Positions 45,201 through 58,900 of a stretch of DNA of 64,000 nt are shown here, piece after piece; position 1 is the first letter of the stretch; each line of letters opens with the position of its first letter. Under the pieces are notes generated by a model. That model was not told where the DNA came from. It did no database searches and worked only from the letters and a program-made list of their open reading frames with translations. The position numbers and the translations under genes were made by a program. Source of the DNA: Rostratula benghalensis (taxonomy: Eukaryota > Chordata > Aves > Charadriiformes > Rostratulidae); NCBI GenBank assembly GCA_013399305.1, contig VXAI01000197.1:324683-388682 (forward strand), read 5' to 3'.

Positions 45201-48200
45201 TGTGCAACAGGAGCTGCTATAATTATCGGCCTAGAGAAGACCAAGGAAAAGGTCATAATATCTGAGCCTGCAAGAAATGCCCACCACATAAATCTACCCA
45301 AAGCCACAATTTAAAGGTTAAGTACAGGAGACAACTTGTTTCAGTTACATTTTAATGGACAGCTTTCCACTTCCAAAAGCTCATTTTAGATATGACCTGA
45401 AAGCTGTGTCATACTTAACAGACACAAAGAAATATCATAATTCTGTTTTCAGAGCAGAATGAGGCATGCAGCAGAAAAGGAAAAGAAACAACGTAGAGGC
45501 GATGTTGGGATTTTGCAAATGGTTTTATGGCAGTTTGTTTGGAGACTCCTCAGCCTACCTAGAAACCAAACCTAGTAAGTCAAGTTTCCAGTTTCTCAGA
45601 GGTATAGTCCACCATAGATAAACTGTTCCTGGATTTCTCTTGTTTTCCTTTCTCCTCAAGCCCCTGTATCTTTATGTTGTATGTACTATACTTCCACATC
45701 AAACAGCATGCAAAAAGAACGAGGGCATCACCTCAGGTAATGGCTTCAATTTAATTTTCATCATATTTATACCTACATTGCCTTTCTTGCCTAAGACCTT
45801 TCCTGGGTGTAGCCAGTTGTGCTGTAAAGTCTGTGTTCAGATTAAGGCTGTTTTCACCCAGCTCAGGTACACCCAAGCCACTGTAGGTGGTTCTGATAGC
45901 TGGGGATCCGAGATGTAATCTGTGACGACAAGTAAGCCACCTACCTCTTTCTAAGCCTTGGCTCTTCAAAATGCTGGTATCAGGAGTTCTTCACGGCAAG
46001 ATTGCTGAAGCACATACCTTAAAGATAGGATAATGCTTAAATACTTCAATAATAAGACTTTAATATGGGCTTCTTTTAGAGCTGCGCAGTTCTTAATACA
46101 TCAACCAGACTTTTCTAAACCTTGATGTAATATTAAGGATACAGCTTTGCATTAGTTTTTCCAGTTACTCTTGGCTGCATTATGAAAAAGCTACAAATTC
46201 CACTTGATTTCAAAAGGCTTTTAGAATAGTAGTGGTCCTATTTCACACTGCTGAGTGTTGCTAGAAAGAAACAGAGGTTTGGAATACCTAGAAAGGTAGC
46301 TGAAATTCAGTATGCACACATTCAGTACCCACGCTGCCTCCTTCCGTCACTATGGAGGACAAGAAAAGATATTTCTCAGTACAGAGACTAATATAGCACT
46401 TTGAAAAAAAAAAAAAAAAAAAAAAAAGGTTCCAAACCCAAAGCCTTTCCCCATTTGAGGGCATTCCATAGGATGAGAGGATGCAGGGCAAGATACAAGG
46501 AGAAGGCTGCTCCTCTGCAGGAGGATGCTGCGTTGCTGTGGTGGGGCTGGGACCACAAAGGAGAGCCGGGGTAGGCTGCCTCCTCCTGCACCACCACTTG
46601 CCTGCAGCACTTGGGCACTTCCCTGGACCACAGCCCCACTTTCACTAGACATCAATAAATTTTCCCTAATTACACTCCCTTCCCATTTCTCAGAGAGGGA
46701 AAGTGATGGGGGGAGGAGGGTTAAACATCATCAGCTTACATCAACTCCAATTGTTGCAGTCTTACAATTTCTCAGAGCTCTGTGAAAATGCCAGAATTGC
46801 CATCTGGTACCTCCCATGTTGTAGGTTTTACATCCTGTTGACATCCATGACATTTTTAAAGCAATCTGCCACTGTTTTATTTAAATTCCAGGGCAGAGAG
46901 AAGATAAGGATTGACAGCAGCTCAGCCTCTCACGTGATTGGGAAGATGCACCAGCACAGGCTAAGATGGGGTAATGCAGCCTCCTGAACACAGCACAGGC
47001 AATCCATTGCTGCTAATAGTAGGAGCAGGATAATTTTGCAAGATCAGGTCCCTAGAAACATAACAAAGGGCAAAAGCTTGTGACAGTGAATCACCTTTGT
47101 GCGTCCAACACCCCTGGCTCAAGCAGCACTGGTTTTCAGTTGTTCTATGGCTCTATCACGTTGCTTTAGCAGAATAACAAGGGCTGTTAACACAGACAGG
47201 GTTACTAGGAAATAATCAGCTGGGAATGATTTCTCTGTGAGGAAGGATAAGGGCACTGTCAGAGAAATCAGAGCAGTCCTGTGGTGCCACAAGCATCTGA
47301 GGGTAAATGACAATGGCTTGAGCAGAGCTGAAGATGGTAGCTGGGTAGACCAGGCAGCAGCTGGGCTGAGGATACACAGGTGGACAGAAGTAATCTATCT
47401 GGATATAAATTGTCTCAACTAAGAAATCCCTGAGATGACAGACCAGAGGCTAACAGTCCCTAAGTGGTGTGAGCTTTGTGCTTGTGCTCTTCAGCTGTGA
47501 GAGTCAGAGGACTGGGCAGCACCCATGGGGGACAAGGGAGAACAGCAGTACTTTGTTACTGATGTTGTCATAACTTACTGTTCAAAAATCAGGCTCCCAG
47601 ATCAATAAACCTAAAAAACCACATGAGATCTAAAATAGCAGTGTTGAATTCTTTTTATGTCAGGCTTTTTAGTTTCTCTGTTGATACTTTAGTTGCTTTT
47701 CAAAATTTCTGCAATAATGGGACATAGAAAGGGTATTTGATAAGGTAAGCTTGTTCTTTTAGTAGTTGCTTCTTGGTTTTAAAAGGAAGGAGTGCTACAG
47801 AATCAAAAGTTTATCCAAAAACATGGAACAGTTTAAAGTGAGAAATACAATTAACAGGTTTAATAATTACCTTCACTGGGAAAGTTAGAAAGAGGGCAAT
47901 TAGAGTGCAGCTGTGGTCATTCTGCGGTTTAAGGTCTGGCTGATGGGCTGCTTCTGTCTGCACCTTGTCAGCACTGCTCTTCACCTCCTCATTAAGGTCC
48001 TTCCAAGTGCTGTTATGGAGTGCAGAGAGCCAACCATAAATGAGCTGATGTGGAACCAGGGAAGAAATCAGCAATGCAATGGGTGTGCAAGGCCAATATA
48101 AACTTTTCTGCAAGAGCCACACTAGCAGAAAATACACAAATGTTTAAGAACTACTGCTTTTCTACTTTTTTCCTTCTTATTCCTTCATATACCAACAGTT

Positions 48201-49908
48201 TACTTATTTTCAGTTTCTTCCCCTTGCTTTTTTTCCCTAGTTTTTTTTTACTATTCCACTATCGTAATAAGATTTACTTGAGAGTGATTTTACTTTGTAC
48301 AAGAGTATTAAGGACAGCGTTTTCATTGCCTCCTTTTCCCTTCCTCCCCCTCAAAATTTGCTTTAGTGACTTATCCTAATTAAGTTTGAACAAATTCTTT
48401 ATTATGTTCCCAGATTTTCTATGGTATGATCATGTAATTTGCAAAATATAATTGCAGGTTTGGTGCCTGTGCAGACTGATCATTGTAATTGGTACCTGCT
48501 ACCTCCCTTTTAGTTTTTATTATAGCTTTACACTCAAGGAAGTTAAGACAGTTCCAACTGAGGAATAAATAGGATACGATGTCCTAAAAGAACCATGTTT
48601 GTCTTCCAAATGCATAATATTTTTCTATAATGTGTGTAACTTCTTAAAATACAATCTTGTGAATGGTATCTGTGTAAGTGTGATAAGAACTAGACCACAG
48701 CTTGAAATAAGAACAATACTTCTGAGCATGTTAGAAATGGACCAAAAATCAAATCAACGTTTATGGGACCAAAATGACTTATTCCAGCTGAAAATATGAC
48801 TAAAGATATTTTCAAGAGGCATCTCTGACTCACTGTTGCCTTAGTAAATCTAGTCATCTTCACTGAAAAGATGAATGATGGGTTGTATAGGCCTCTGCAG
48901 TAACTTAACTTCTTTGCAGCTTTCCATAGAGTGAAGAGAGCCATGTGGGACCTGAGCTAATGATTTGGTAGGAACACCCTGCAGTGCAGATAAAATTCAA
49001 AACTAATTGATCTGAGCTTGCTCTAGGAAGGAAAAGACGAGCAGGAAAGTGAAAGAACGCCCTAGAACAATCAGAAGTTTGTGGGTTGTGCATTGGAAGA
49101 TGCATAAATCCTGCATAAGTATGCAAGCTTCTTGTCTGTGATTGACAAACACCATTAAAAACTGCTACTTCTTTTTCAGAAATATTATGCTTCTGCAAAA
49201 AAATTCAGACATAAAAACCAAATCTAGTATTCTTCAGAGATCTTGTTTGAAATTTTAATTGGTGAGAATTTAAGATTTTTTTTCAGACACTTTGAACTCA
49301 GGTAAAAGGGTAGAAAAGTTGCCGAATTACAAAATTATTTGAAGCTGTGATATTACCAGCACACCACTGATGCTGGATAAAAATAGAACCACATTCTCAT
49401 CTGCTATAAATGGCAGAAATTAATACAAATTTACACTGTTCTATAGCCACTTAATAGTCTGTATATCCAAGTCATGAGGAAGTAATTTTTTATTTTTGTC
49501 TTTGACTTTTTTACAGGATCTCTTGTGCACTTAACATTTAATTCCCAATAACGCCTAGAAACCAGCTTAAATGTTTATAAAGGTTATTGACTTAGTGTCT
49601 GTACCTACAGTCCTTGGCTGACCTAAGTCAGTAGTCGGTAGACATTTTGCTCTGATTTAATTCCAGATATGTTATCAGACCTAGCCTGACAATTCTGCTC
49701 TGTATTCTCATTCCTGAGAGTATGTCTGAATTTTATATGTCTGTCTGTATTCACGCTTATGAAGTGCAGGCTTCCAATGGAATAGAGTTGCAAAGGCCTT
49801 CTACAGCCCTCACCAAATCATCATTTCCATCAGCAGTGTTTCCAAAGGCAGGCCTCTGCTTTGCTTATAAACATATGCTAACTAAAATGAGGTAATTACT
49901 GAGCTTCT
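42216..49908. other. Intergenic, no gene recognised
   Basis: About 7.7 kb. Contains a 24-base A run at 46404-46427. Open frames near 46.3-46.8 kb occur on both strands and owe part of their length to that homopolymer. I see no splice-bordered conserved exon. Confidence 0.55.
46404..46427. repeat. Poly(A) run of 24
   Basis: Uninterrupted A run. It could be the tail of an old retroposed sequence, but the preceding DNA was not recognised and no target-site duplication was found. Confidence 0.9.
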
Positions 49909-49913
49909 TACTG
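49909..49913. repeat. Target-site duplication, left copy (TACTG)
   Basis: Identical to 50460-50464. Confidence 0.82.
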
Positions 49914-50459
49914 TGTGAGAAAACAGTTGGCCACCGAGCTGATAGTGATAAGGCTAGGTTAACAAGAAGGAGTTAATCACTTCAAGGTTCTCTCATGTCA
50001 AAGTATGTACTCCTATACCAATTAAGACAGAGCTGTGGCTACTTCAAAGGACATTCTTAGCAACCTCAAGAAGTTGGCAAACTGACAGTAAACTTTTACT
50101 GTCCTGATTTGACTCAAAGCCTTAAAAGGATAATGTGAGGAAGGGTATTCTTAGCCAAATGATGACTGAGGAGCTTACGCCTGCACAGAAGTGTTTTGCA
50201 GATGCTGCAAAATTTATTATGCATGTACAAAAGGGCTATTCAGTCATTCTAATGAATATGTAAGCATAGGTGGAGTTATGAGAATCTTTTGTGTATAAAT
50301 AATGGGTGTGCTAGATTTGTGGATTTCCACCCAGCACCTGACATTGAATAAAGCATCATCTCCTCTCTAAACTGCTTCTGGTTTCGAGAGCTTTTGTTTC
50401 ACGTGACAGCAGGGCTCTCAGCCCTGTGCAGGTTTGATTCATATGAGGCTTTTCCTGCA
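49914..50459 (+). mobile_element. Solo LTR of an avian endogenous retrovirus
   Basis: Begins TGTGAGAAAACAG and ends TTTTCCTGCA, flanked by the perfect 5-bp duplication TACTG (49909-49913 and 50460-50464). Promoter and poly(A) elements sit in LTR order: TATAAAT at 50294-50300 and AATAAA at 50347-50352, followed by a U5-like stretch (CTCTAAACTGCTTCTGG). 546 bp, no internal retroviral genes and no partner LTR. The 5-bp duplication fits an ERVL-like group. It is on the opposite strand from, and different in sequence to, the two intronic LTRs. Confidence 0.88.
50294..50300 (+). promoter_or_regulatory. TATA box inside the solo LTR
   Basis: TATAAAT, about 50 bases upstream of the LTR AATAAA. Could still act as a promoter; no evidence of use from sequence. 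Confidence 0.6.
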
Positions 50460-50464
50460 TACTG
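50460..50464. repeat. Target-site duplication, right copy (TACTG)
   Basis: Identical to 49909-49913. Confidence 0.82.
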
Positions 50465-52124
50465 CTATTGAGAATTTGGGATAATCCTAATGATGAAACA
50501 GGTCAGCTAGAAAGTATCCCTGACTGTTATTGTAACTATGACTTCACACCACAGAAATAACAAATCACCCCAATGGAGCAAGCTGTTTCCACCTGTGACT
50601 ATCCTACTTTAAAAGGATAGAGGCGATGTTGCATCACAGAATATGTCCAGATTGCCCAGATAAATTTAAAGCTGCAATAGCACAGCTACTGCCAAGCCTT
50701 TCACAATGGGTAACATGGTAAAATAATGAAAATCAGTGGGGCATGAGGTCTGCTGAAAAGCTTATTTTAGTTGTTACCTAAGGGGCAGCCAGATCCCAGG
50801 AACAGAAAACCTCCAGAAATGCTGGGTGGAAATGTCCAAATAAGAACATTCTAGTCCAGATGAGAGAATTCAGAATGGATTTACACACTAAGAAGAGCCA
50901 TGTTATTTTAAATGAATTAACATAAAAATTAATGAAGCCAAGCTTGGTCCAATAAATAGTTAAAAATATCTCATAAAGGCCATGTCTATACAGTTTCCTT
51001 CAGAAATAAGTAGGCCGCTAGGTCATGGAGTTTGGTTTACTGATGGTATTGACACTGGCTTACTCAACTAATTAAAATCCTCATTACTGTTCTTAACTGA
51101 AAATCTGCTCTTTTCAGGTCAGTCTTCTGCCTGCATTCATTTGTATGATCCTGGGGTTAAAGCACAGAGGCTCAGTAGCAGAAAATAGCTCTTCCCAGCT
51201 ACCTCACCCTCTTCTGGCGTGTCCTTGACACGAGACTCAATCTGACTTTCTTTGCCAGGTTGTGATATTAAGGCAAGAACATCTCACTTGTCAGACACAC
51301 AGAGGCTAATTTCCTGGTATTTGAATAACAAGGTGTCAGAGGAAAGGGCTCAGCTTTAGTTATTCAATCACGGACATTAGTCTGAGTAGTTTGTGAGCAT
51401 AAAATATGTGAGCACCCAGAAGACTTTGTGTTGCAAGAGATACTAAGCTGTATACACACAGGGGATAAGAGCACTCTAAGAACCTGTGAGTGAGGTACCA
51501 AGCAATAATATATTGCACAGGCAATACAGACTTGCTTGAATAAAAACGGGCAGTGGAGGATTTTCACATGGAAGGCTTGCGCACAGAGGTGTACAGGACT
51601 GTATACGAATACTCTTAGAAGTCAAGTGCTGAGTCACCAGCTTCCCCTAAACCACACTAATCAAGTAAGTTTTCCTTGGCTTACTATGTCTTTAAAGCTC
51701 TGAATACAGTATTGTATTTCTGCTTCAGGATTTCTACCTCAGAGATTTTTCTAGGCCACATATACTAAATATGACAGCTAAGATTCATGCTGATTGAAAC
51801 AGAGGAGTCTCCATTAAATAAGCTGAATGTGCCTACTTAAAACAGAAATGGTACATTAGAGTTTATGCCCTCTGTCTCCTTCCCATTCTTTTATGAACAA
51901 AATTTAAACTCGGTGCAAGAATATTTGAAAATTTTGTTTCTGCTGTGAAGCCTTTATCCTATTATCTTGTCACCAAAGATGTTTTGCAGGTTTTTTGACT
52001 CACATTTGAATCTGTGTAGTCCACAGCTGCAAACTCAAAAAACAAAATAGTGCAGACATCTTCCCTTCTTTTTTTGACATCTCTTAAAACACTCCTGAAT
52101 AATACTCCATTTTCTAATTAAGAA
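50465..52124. other. Intergenic, nothing recognised
   Basis: No gene or known repeat family identified. Confidence 0.55.
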
Positions 52125-52206
52125 TTATTATCAATTCACCCTTTAATAAAAGAAACATGCTAATGTTATTATCAATTCACCCTTTAATAAAAGAAACGTG
52201 CTAATG
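52125..52206. repeat. 41-bp tandem duplication
   Basis: Two head-to-tail copies, 52125-52165 and 52166-52206, each starting TTATTATCAATTCACCC and ending TGCTAATG. They differ at one base (ACATGC against ACGTGC), pointing to a recent duplication. Confidence 0.95.
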
Positions 52207-55200
52207 TAAGCAGCACTTTTATAGTAAATATCTTTTTAGCTGTTGCTTTGCTGGAAAAGTATTCTATTAGTCTTCCCAGCTAACAACGAAACTACATTTT
52301 GTATTGTTTTCTCAACATGGGAAAGAAGTTATTTTCTAGGTTTCAAATCCAAATACTTTATAACCCTGTATAGGTCATCTGGAATTAAACCTTTATTTTA
52401 TTTTATTTTTTTATATCCCAGGTAGGATATTAACACCCAGACATATTCTAAGTCATGATTTCAGAGCCCAAAGAGAAATATCAGTCAGGGAGGGAATGGA
52501 AAAAAAAACCCAAAACCCTAAATGAATAGAATATATACTTTGTTATACTTTGTCAATAGGCTAAATGATATATTAGAAAAAATATTTGCAAAAGAACAAG
52601 ATGAAGTGTTTCTTCAGTCAAATATTTGTATTTCATTATGACTTTACTATGACTTATTTCAACAGTCCTAAGTGACAACATTACATTTTAAAAGCTGTAT
52701 GGTAGCATGAAAAATTCTGTTTTATTTTCCCTATTGAGTATTTTCTACCCAAAACCCCCAGATAAAAACATCAGTACAGTTGTATCAATTAACCCAAGGT
52801 TGTCAGAGGCTGAGTCCCCGGCTAATGTAACCCTACGGGCCATTTCATTATAACAGAGTGAGATAAAGCCTCACCATCACAGCTGTGCTGTGGGACCAGC
52901 AACGACTGCATGCCACACCTTGCAAGGGAAGCTGTTCTTCCACTCAGCCAAACCCTTGTCAGAAACAGCCCATGTTGCCCTGGGAAGGGCTTTCTCAAAT
53001 CTTTTGGGGGCAGTGGTGACAGAGTGCTGGTGCACTCTGAGATAGGCAAACCACATGGGGCAGGCAGCAGCAAATCCCACACAGAGAAATCATTGTGCCA
53101 CATCCTCCTGAGCATACCGGGTGGGTTTCACAGTGTGTCCTGTATGGAATGTAATATGGGAATGTCTACATGATCTGGCATATCTGCTGAGGCTGGGATC
53201 TGGCTAATGTCTGAGCAATCCCTCACAGCCAGAGCCCAGGCACCAAGCTCAGTAGCCTTTCTGGGTGGAAGGAGAGGACCCTTGAGGGCGTCACCCTGGG
53301 GGAGCCTCTACAGTTATAAGCTTGGCCACTGGTTGTTCACAGAGACTTTATCTTTTAAAGAGCACTAAGATTTCATCTCATGTTATATGCTGTATTAAAT
53401 ATACATCATTGGCTTTGTAAATGGTTTTCCACAATGCATGTCTCCACTTGGAAACTATTAAAAGACTCTGGTTGACCCAGATGGAAAATATAGAAAATAC
53501 TGTGGGAAGTTTTGTTGTGAAAGAGGATATAATTTTAAAACAACTCATTTCTGCTAAGAGAAGTCAGTATTTTGAAATCGGAGTATAAAGTACAGAACAC
53601 AGGAGTTTTTATTCTTAAACAAATATTCTCTAAATGCTAAGAACACCAGCACACTACAATATCATTATTAAAATTTTCAGGCTTCTCCATGTTTTTCATG
53701 GTTGTAGGATAGATAAAAAAGGAAATACATTTTGGGGAACATATTGTCACAGCTGGAGACAAAAAAGTTCCACATTATGAATTGGTTTGCACTTGGCTGA
53801 CTTCTGGTGAGAAGTAGATAGTGATACAGCTTCAAAGTCAGGAAGCACTAGATTAAGAACTGCTGCAACTCCCCATACTACATTTTTAATATTGTATTTT
53901 GCTGTTAAGAAGTTTCTTTGTCTTCCAAAAATCCATGGTCTGTCCAGATTTCATCCCTCCTTACCAGTCCAAGTTCTTAGCCAATTCACCCTAGAAAAAG
54001 AGATGCCCAATCTTAGCCTCAGACTGGGAATTTCTGGGGTCAGTAGTCAGAGGCTGCTGTAGTCCTTCTCTCAGGTGTCAGACAGTGAGGCCAGTTTCAC
54101 TGCCATTTGCAAATTACTAGCTCTTTTTTCTTGTGCATCACTAAGGACTGTAACAGATTTGTGATAGTTCTACAAAGTGTCGGACATCCCCAAACACTGA
54201 AGAATCAGAAATTCTTATAGTACCTCTTCATACATTTTCCATGCTTTAATACGGAATAATATTGTTGTTATTATTTAATTTAATACTGATGTCACAAGTA
54301 TCACAAAGGCAAATTACCCACCTGTACTATGTACTCAACGAAACTCTAAAGGCTTCCCTCTTGTGGGGAATTTGGTCCTGCAAGGGCAGAATATACATCT
54401 GGAGATTGAAGGAACAAGGATTTGAGGAAAACTTTTGGCAGAAAGGGAAGACAACATGACAGGCAGCTTTATGACAAACCAAAGAAAATTGTACTATAAA
54501 TCATTACCTAAATAGAGGAGGCATTTCTTGAAAAAAGGCTAAAGTACTATTTACAGTTGCCTATTTATTAACACATAGAGTGTACTTCCTGCAGTGTGGG
54601 CTGTTAAATGGTATAGACACTGTATTTCAGCATTGCAAATAGTCACCAAGGATGACCATAAGTAACAGATGTGAAAAAGGTCAACATGTAGATGAGGTTA
54701 ACAAGTGTTAATGATGATCATACACTGATCATCACTGATGATCACTCATCATCAGTTGAGCTCCTAACTAAACAAAAAGATTTAGGGAGTAGGTTAAATG
54801 CAACACTATTAGCAAATCCTCCCCCACAGCATGATTCAATCAATTGCATAAATATTGTTTTAACTATATTGCAATCAACATACTTGACACACAGTGACAC
54901 AGACTGTACAAAAGCTAATGTTAGCATCATTTATCCTATTTTCTTGATATTAGGACCTGTTTTTTAAAGGACAAGGGCATATTATTTTTGTTTGCTTGTA
55001 CAAATAATAAATTTGAAGACTGACTGCCACTAGTAGAAAATCAAGACAAACTGGCAGGTATATAAAGTGTTGAAATAGTGTAGTGGTAGCAGCATATCAT
55101 CAAGCTCTTACACAGCCTTCCCACTTGCAATTTCATGTACTGGAACCCACACACATGCAATGGTTGAAAGATTTATTAGAAATAGCGCGGTCCAGAACCA

Positions 55201-55328
55201 CCCTAATTACACAGGCCTCAACCTCACTAAACCTATTATGAGAAGCAAGCTGCCTGTGGCCAAAACAAACTAAATATATTTAGGCCCTTTCCAAGTACAA
55301 AATGTAACCAATATTGCTCCACTACTAG
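52207..55328. other. Intergenic, nothing recognised apart from a short palindrome
   Basis: Open frames at 52.8-53.2 kb overlap on both strands and resemble no family. A perfect palindrome lies at 54726-54744. Confidence 0.5.
54726..54744. repeat. Perfect palindrome
   Basis: TGATCATCA and TGATGATCA flank a single C. It lies in a patch rich in TGATGATC/GATCATCA words (about 54708-54756), so slippage of a GATGAT-like repeat may explain it. Confidence 0.8.
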
Positions 55329-55990
55329 CACAATATATGCACTTTAGCACAAATCAACTCCTATGCTTGTGCTTCTGGAGACATAACCCATTTTACCAGG
55401 TGCACCAAATGCTCTCAGGGTGATTATGCAGGTGAAACCAAGCAACAACTGTGCACCAAGAGGAACGAGCATACACAAGCTGTAAAGGAAAGACGCACCC
55501 AGTTACCAGAGAGAGAACATTTATTAGAAAATAATCACTGTACTTTGAAACATCTTAGTCATGGGGCTCCAGGAATCCTACAACAGTTGCCAAAAGAAAA
55601 ACCCAGGTGCTTTCACAAATCCACTAGGTAGAAAAAACTATGGATTTACAGACAGTGCTGTTGTGAGATTAAAATCTCCCACAACTACCCAATGTCTCTC
55701 ATTCCCAGATTCCTTTTCCTTCCTCTTTTCCTTCCCCCAGCATCCTCTTTCCTTCAAAAACATCAGCTACTTTCTCTTTGAGATGGTCTGAGACACCAGT
55801 AATATCTGTAAAACAATGCTCTGAACTGATTCTTAGCTTTGAAATCTTCTGCTTCATTTCAGACCTAAAGAAGGGCTCACAAGCCCAAAAACTTGTCTAA
55901 TTTTGCCAGTGATACAAGCTAGTCTAATAAAAGATACTGCTTCCATCAACAAAATCTGTCCTGAGTATGTCTTTAGGCTGTCATAACAAC
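55329..55990 (+). pseudogene. Relic of a GIY-YIG retroelement (Penelope-like) 3' end
   Basis: A 100-codon frame without a clear ATG, open from 55329 to TAG at 55629-55631, reads CASGDITHFTRCTKCSQG, then DYAGETKQQLCTKRNEHTQA. This has the layout of the GIY-YIG nuclease of Penelope-like elements and their relatives: a Cys pair, (Y)-x-G-E-T-K, then R-x-x-E-H. The first Tyr-Ile-Gly is Tyr-Ala-Gly here. Downstream, GACCTAAAGAAGGGCTCACA and CTAATAAAAGATACTGCTTC resemble a 3' tail I associate with an interspersed repeat of reptiles and birds. Stops after the domain show it is dead. Family assignment is inference. Confidence 0.5.
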
Positions 55991-58900
55991 AGCACCACCA
56001 CAATTATTCTTCATGTGACACAGTCAATCAGTAGATATTTTATTTTTTCTCTTTCCATAAGCGATGCATAAAGCTAAAATAAACCTGGCACTGGCTTTTT
56101 TTCACTGATGGCTCAGAGAGAGAAGGAGAGAGCACTCTAAATAGTACTCCAACCAGCAGAGCCATAACCCAGACAGAAAGTATATGTGGGCAGTGAATAG
56201 GCAGGGGTGGAACTTGTGGTTTCAAAAGACATATACAAACACCTGAATTAAAAAATTAAATGCAGAACCAGAGTCTAATGTCAAATGTCAAATAAACTAA
56301 TTAATTGAATTGGAATTATTTGTGAGGAATTCATTACAATGTTCAATTAAACTAAATACTATGCTTATACCAAGCATAGAGGATATAAGGTTGAATACTT
56401 TTAGCTTCCAGGTTTCTTTTTATTTCTTTGAAAGGCTGACATCCATCAGGAGTGTCTTTTTGAAGAGAAACAGAAGAGAAAACTCATCTGTACAGAGGTG
56501 ATCATTTGTCAGATATACACGGGGGAGAATACAAGCAAAGAGTGAAAAAGGACATAAGCAAAATAAGGCTGCCAAGAGAGGCAGCTTGTCAGGAGTTTTT
56601 GAATAAGTACACACTGGGGGAAAGGAAAAGGGAGGAAATAAAAGACATCCAAATATTTTGACTAGATGTCCACGAAGACAAAAAAAAATACTGGTGACTT
56701 AGAAACATAATGTAGACCAGAAGGGTCTGGTGAAGGAGATGGAGGGGAATGACATGTGGCTTGATCAGCAAGAGAGGAAGCCAATTTCTGTGGCGGCAAT
56801 GTAACCTCCATCCAAGCCCATCCAGCAAAAAGAAATAGAAATAAGCTTTACTAATTATACATCAGAAAGAGAAATTTAAGAAAACTGTTTTTTAACCACT
56901 GCTTTCACATAATTTCTGTTATAAAACGCTAAAATTTAATCTCAAGCTTCGGCAGATATTAAAAATTTCAAGTGTTTCTGGACCTGATAAGTATTTCACA
57001 TATCTAGATTAGTTTACTTATTAAATGCCTGATCTGCTAAAGAAAGCAAACATGACCACATGAAACTTCTCTCATAGACTACTGTATCACTTTTAAGGAG
57101 TAACAGAGACCTGTTCCCCAAGTATCTATTTCCTTGAATAAGATCCCTATTTAAGGAGATGCGTGGGGTGATCTTCACACATATTTTCAAACATCTAGCT
57201 TGAATCCATTAGTTTTATTCATACATTCGTTCTTCAGCCTTATTTAAAGGACAGTTATATCAAAGAGACATCTGAATTCCAGCATAAGCATGTATCTGTT
57301 ACCAAACCCAGCTGCAGCCACACTCTATAGGGAAGACAGAAGCAATTTCACAGTGTTGCCAGTGTTATAAAAAGAGGATTAGTCGAACGGATCAGGAATG
57401 TCTGTCTCAGTGCTTCACTACATAAAGGCACAGAGCTCAAAACAAAAGCTTTGAGATGCGCATTAACTATTGTATTTGACAGGGTATTTTGCGCTCTTCC
57501 TCTGGGTATTCAGACATCAGTCCTGAGTTCCCCAACACCCTCTGAGAAGCAGGGAGGGAGCAGGTCCTGATGTAGGCACCAAAATGATCAGTGAAAACCG
57601 TGATCAGTGTGTATGACCACAATATTCTCTGCATTCCTCTTTCTTCATAAAATAATTCCCCTCAGCTGCCCTGTAAGCGTTTCTTTTCCCTGTTTCAGGT
57701 ACAATAACCTTTGTCTTTGATCTTGTTCCTTCTCCAATATTGCTTTGAACTGCCAGAAGCTCATTTTCAAAGTTTTTATACATGCTACCACACCCATACT
57801 TGCTCACTCTCTAGCATCCCAATTACTTTTATAAAGTTTACAGTTCCCCCATTAAAAAAAAACCACCTCATTAAAAACATACAGAGTAACTCAGCCTTGT
57901 TGTCACAAATGTAGGTCCTTTTCTTTCACCTCTCCAGGTCTCACACCACCTACAAGCAACTGTAATGTTTACATCATTCCAAATCCCCCCCAAACCTAAA
58001 CTTTGTGGATTTGAATTTTTTTAAGTATTGTTGTTAATATAAATCGATGAACTTTAATCACAGTCTTGCCTTATGAAGCCTCAGCAGCCTCTATGATTAC
58101 TGAGCCTGAGTTTTAGTCCATTGGGGCACAGATCATCATCAAGAGAGGGCCTTCTGAAACCTTACTGCATGTACAGTCATTCTTTCTGTGCTTATTAGTT
58201 AAGTCTCACATGCCCCACAAAGTAATGAGCTAACTACACCAGTGGCATGATATAAACTGCTCAGCTTTTTCTCAAGAGGGTCAACAATTGCTAACGATGC
58301 TAGCACGTAACAGGAAAATATCTAATTTCCTAAAACAAGGCTAATATTTCTTGCTTTGTAACCTATTCCTCTACTGATATATCTTACACAAATTTCAGAT
58401 ATCAGTCATTTTTAAATTGCTTCAATAAGAATGTTTTGGAATGGTGTACTTGGTGAATATAGATATAATTTACACACCACTCTCAAAACTACATGATGCC
58501 ACAAAAAAGCACATACAAAACCATAGTCTATATCTGGTGTTGACAGACAGGTCTAAGCAAATAAAGGAAAAGTCCTTTAAGTACCTCTGAAAACTCCATC
58601 CTCAATCTCTTTCCTTTTTAATATTGAACCTTAGTGCTGTACATTTCTGAAAATCCCAAAGAAACTCAAGAAATCTCATCTCTTGAAGCATCTTATGCTT
58701 CCCCAAACTCCAGAGAGTTTAAACATGAAAAAAAATCTATATTGCCATGGTAATGCATAAAAAAAACCTTTGCTACAGACAAACTCCTGCTTTAAACCTC
58801 TGTGGACTTGATTTCAGTTTAGAAGATGTCCCTAAGTAATGCTTCTTGGTGTCCCCAGGTAGCCTGTGCTGGACAACACTACCACAGGCTTCAGAAGGAT

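Noticed and set aside
46288..46785. Overlapping open frames on both strands at 46.3-46.8 kb
   Set aside because: Partly produced by the 24-base A run (poly-Phe or poly-Lys when translated); no homology.
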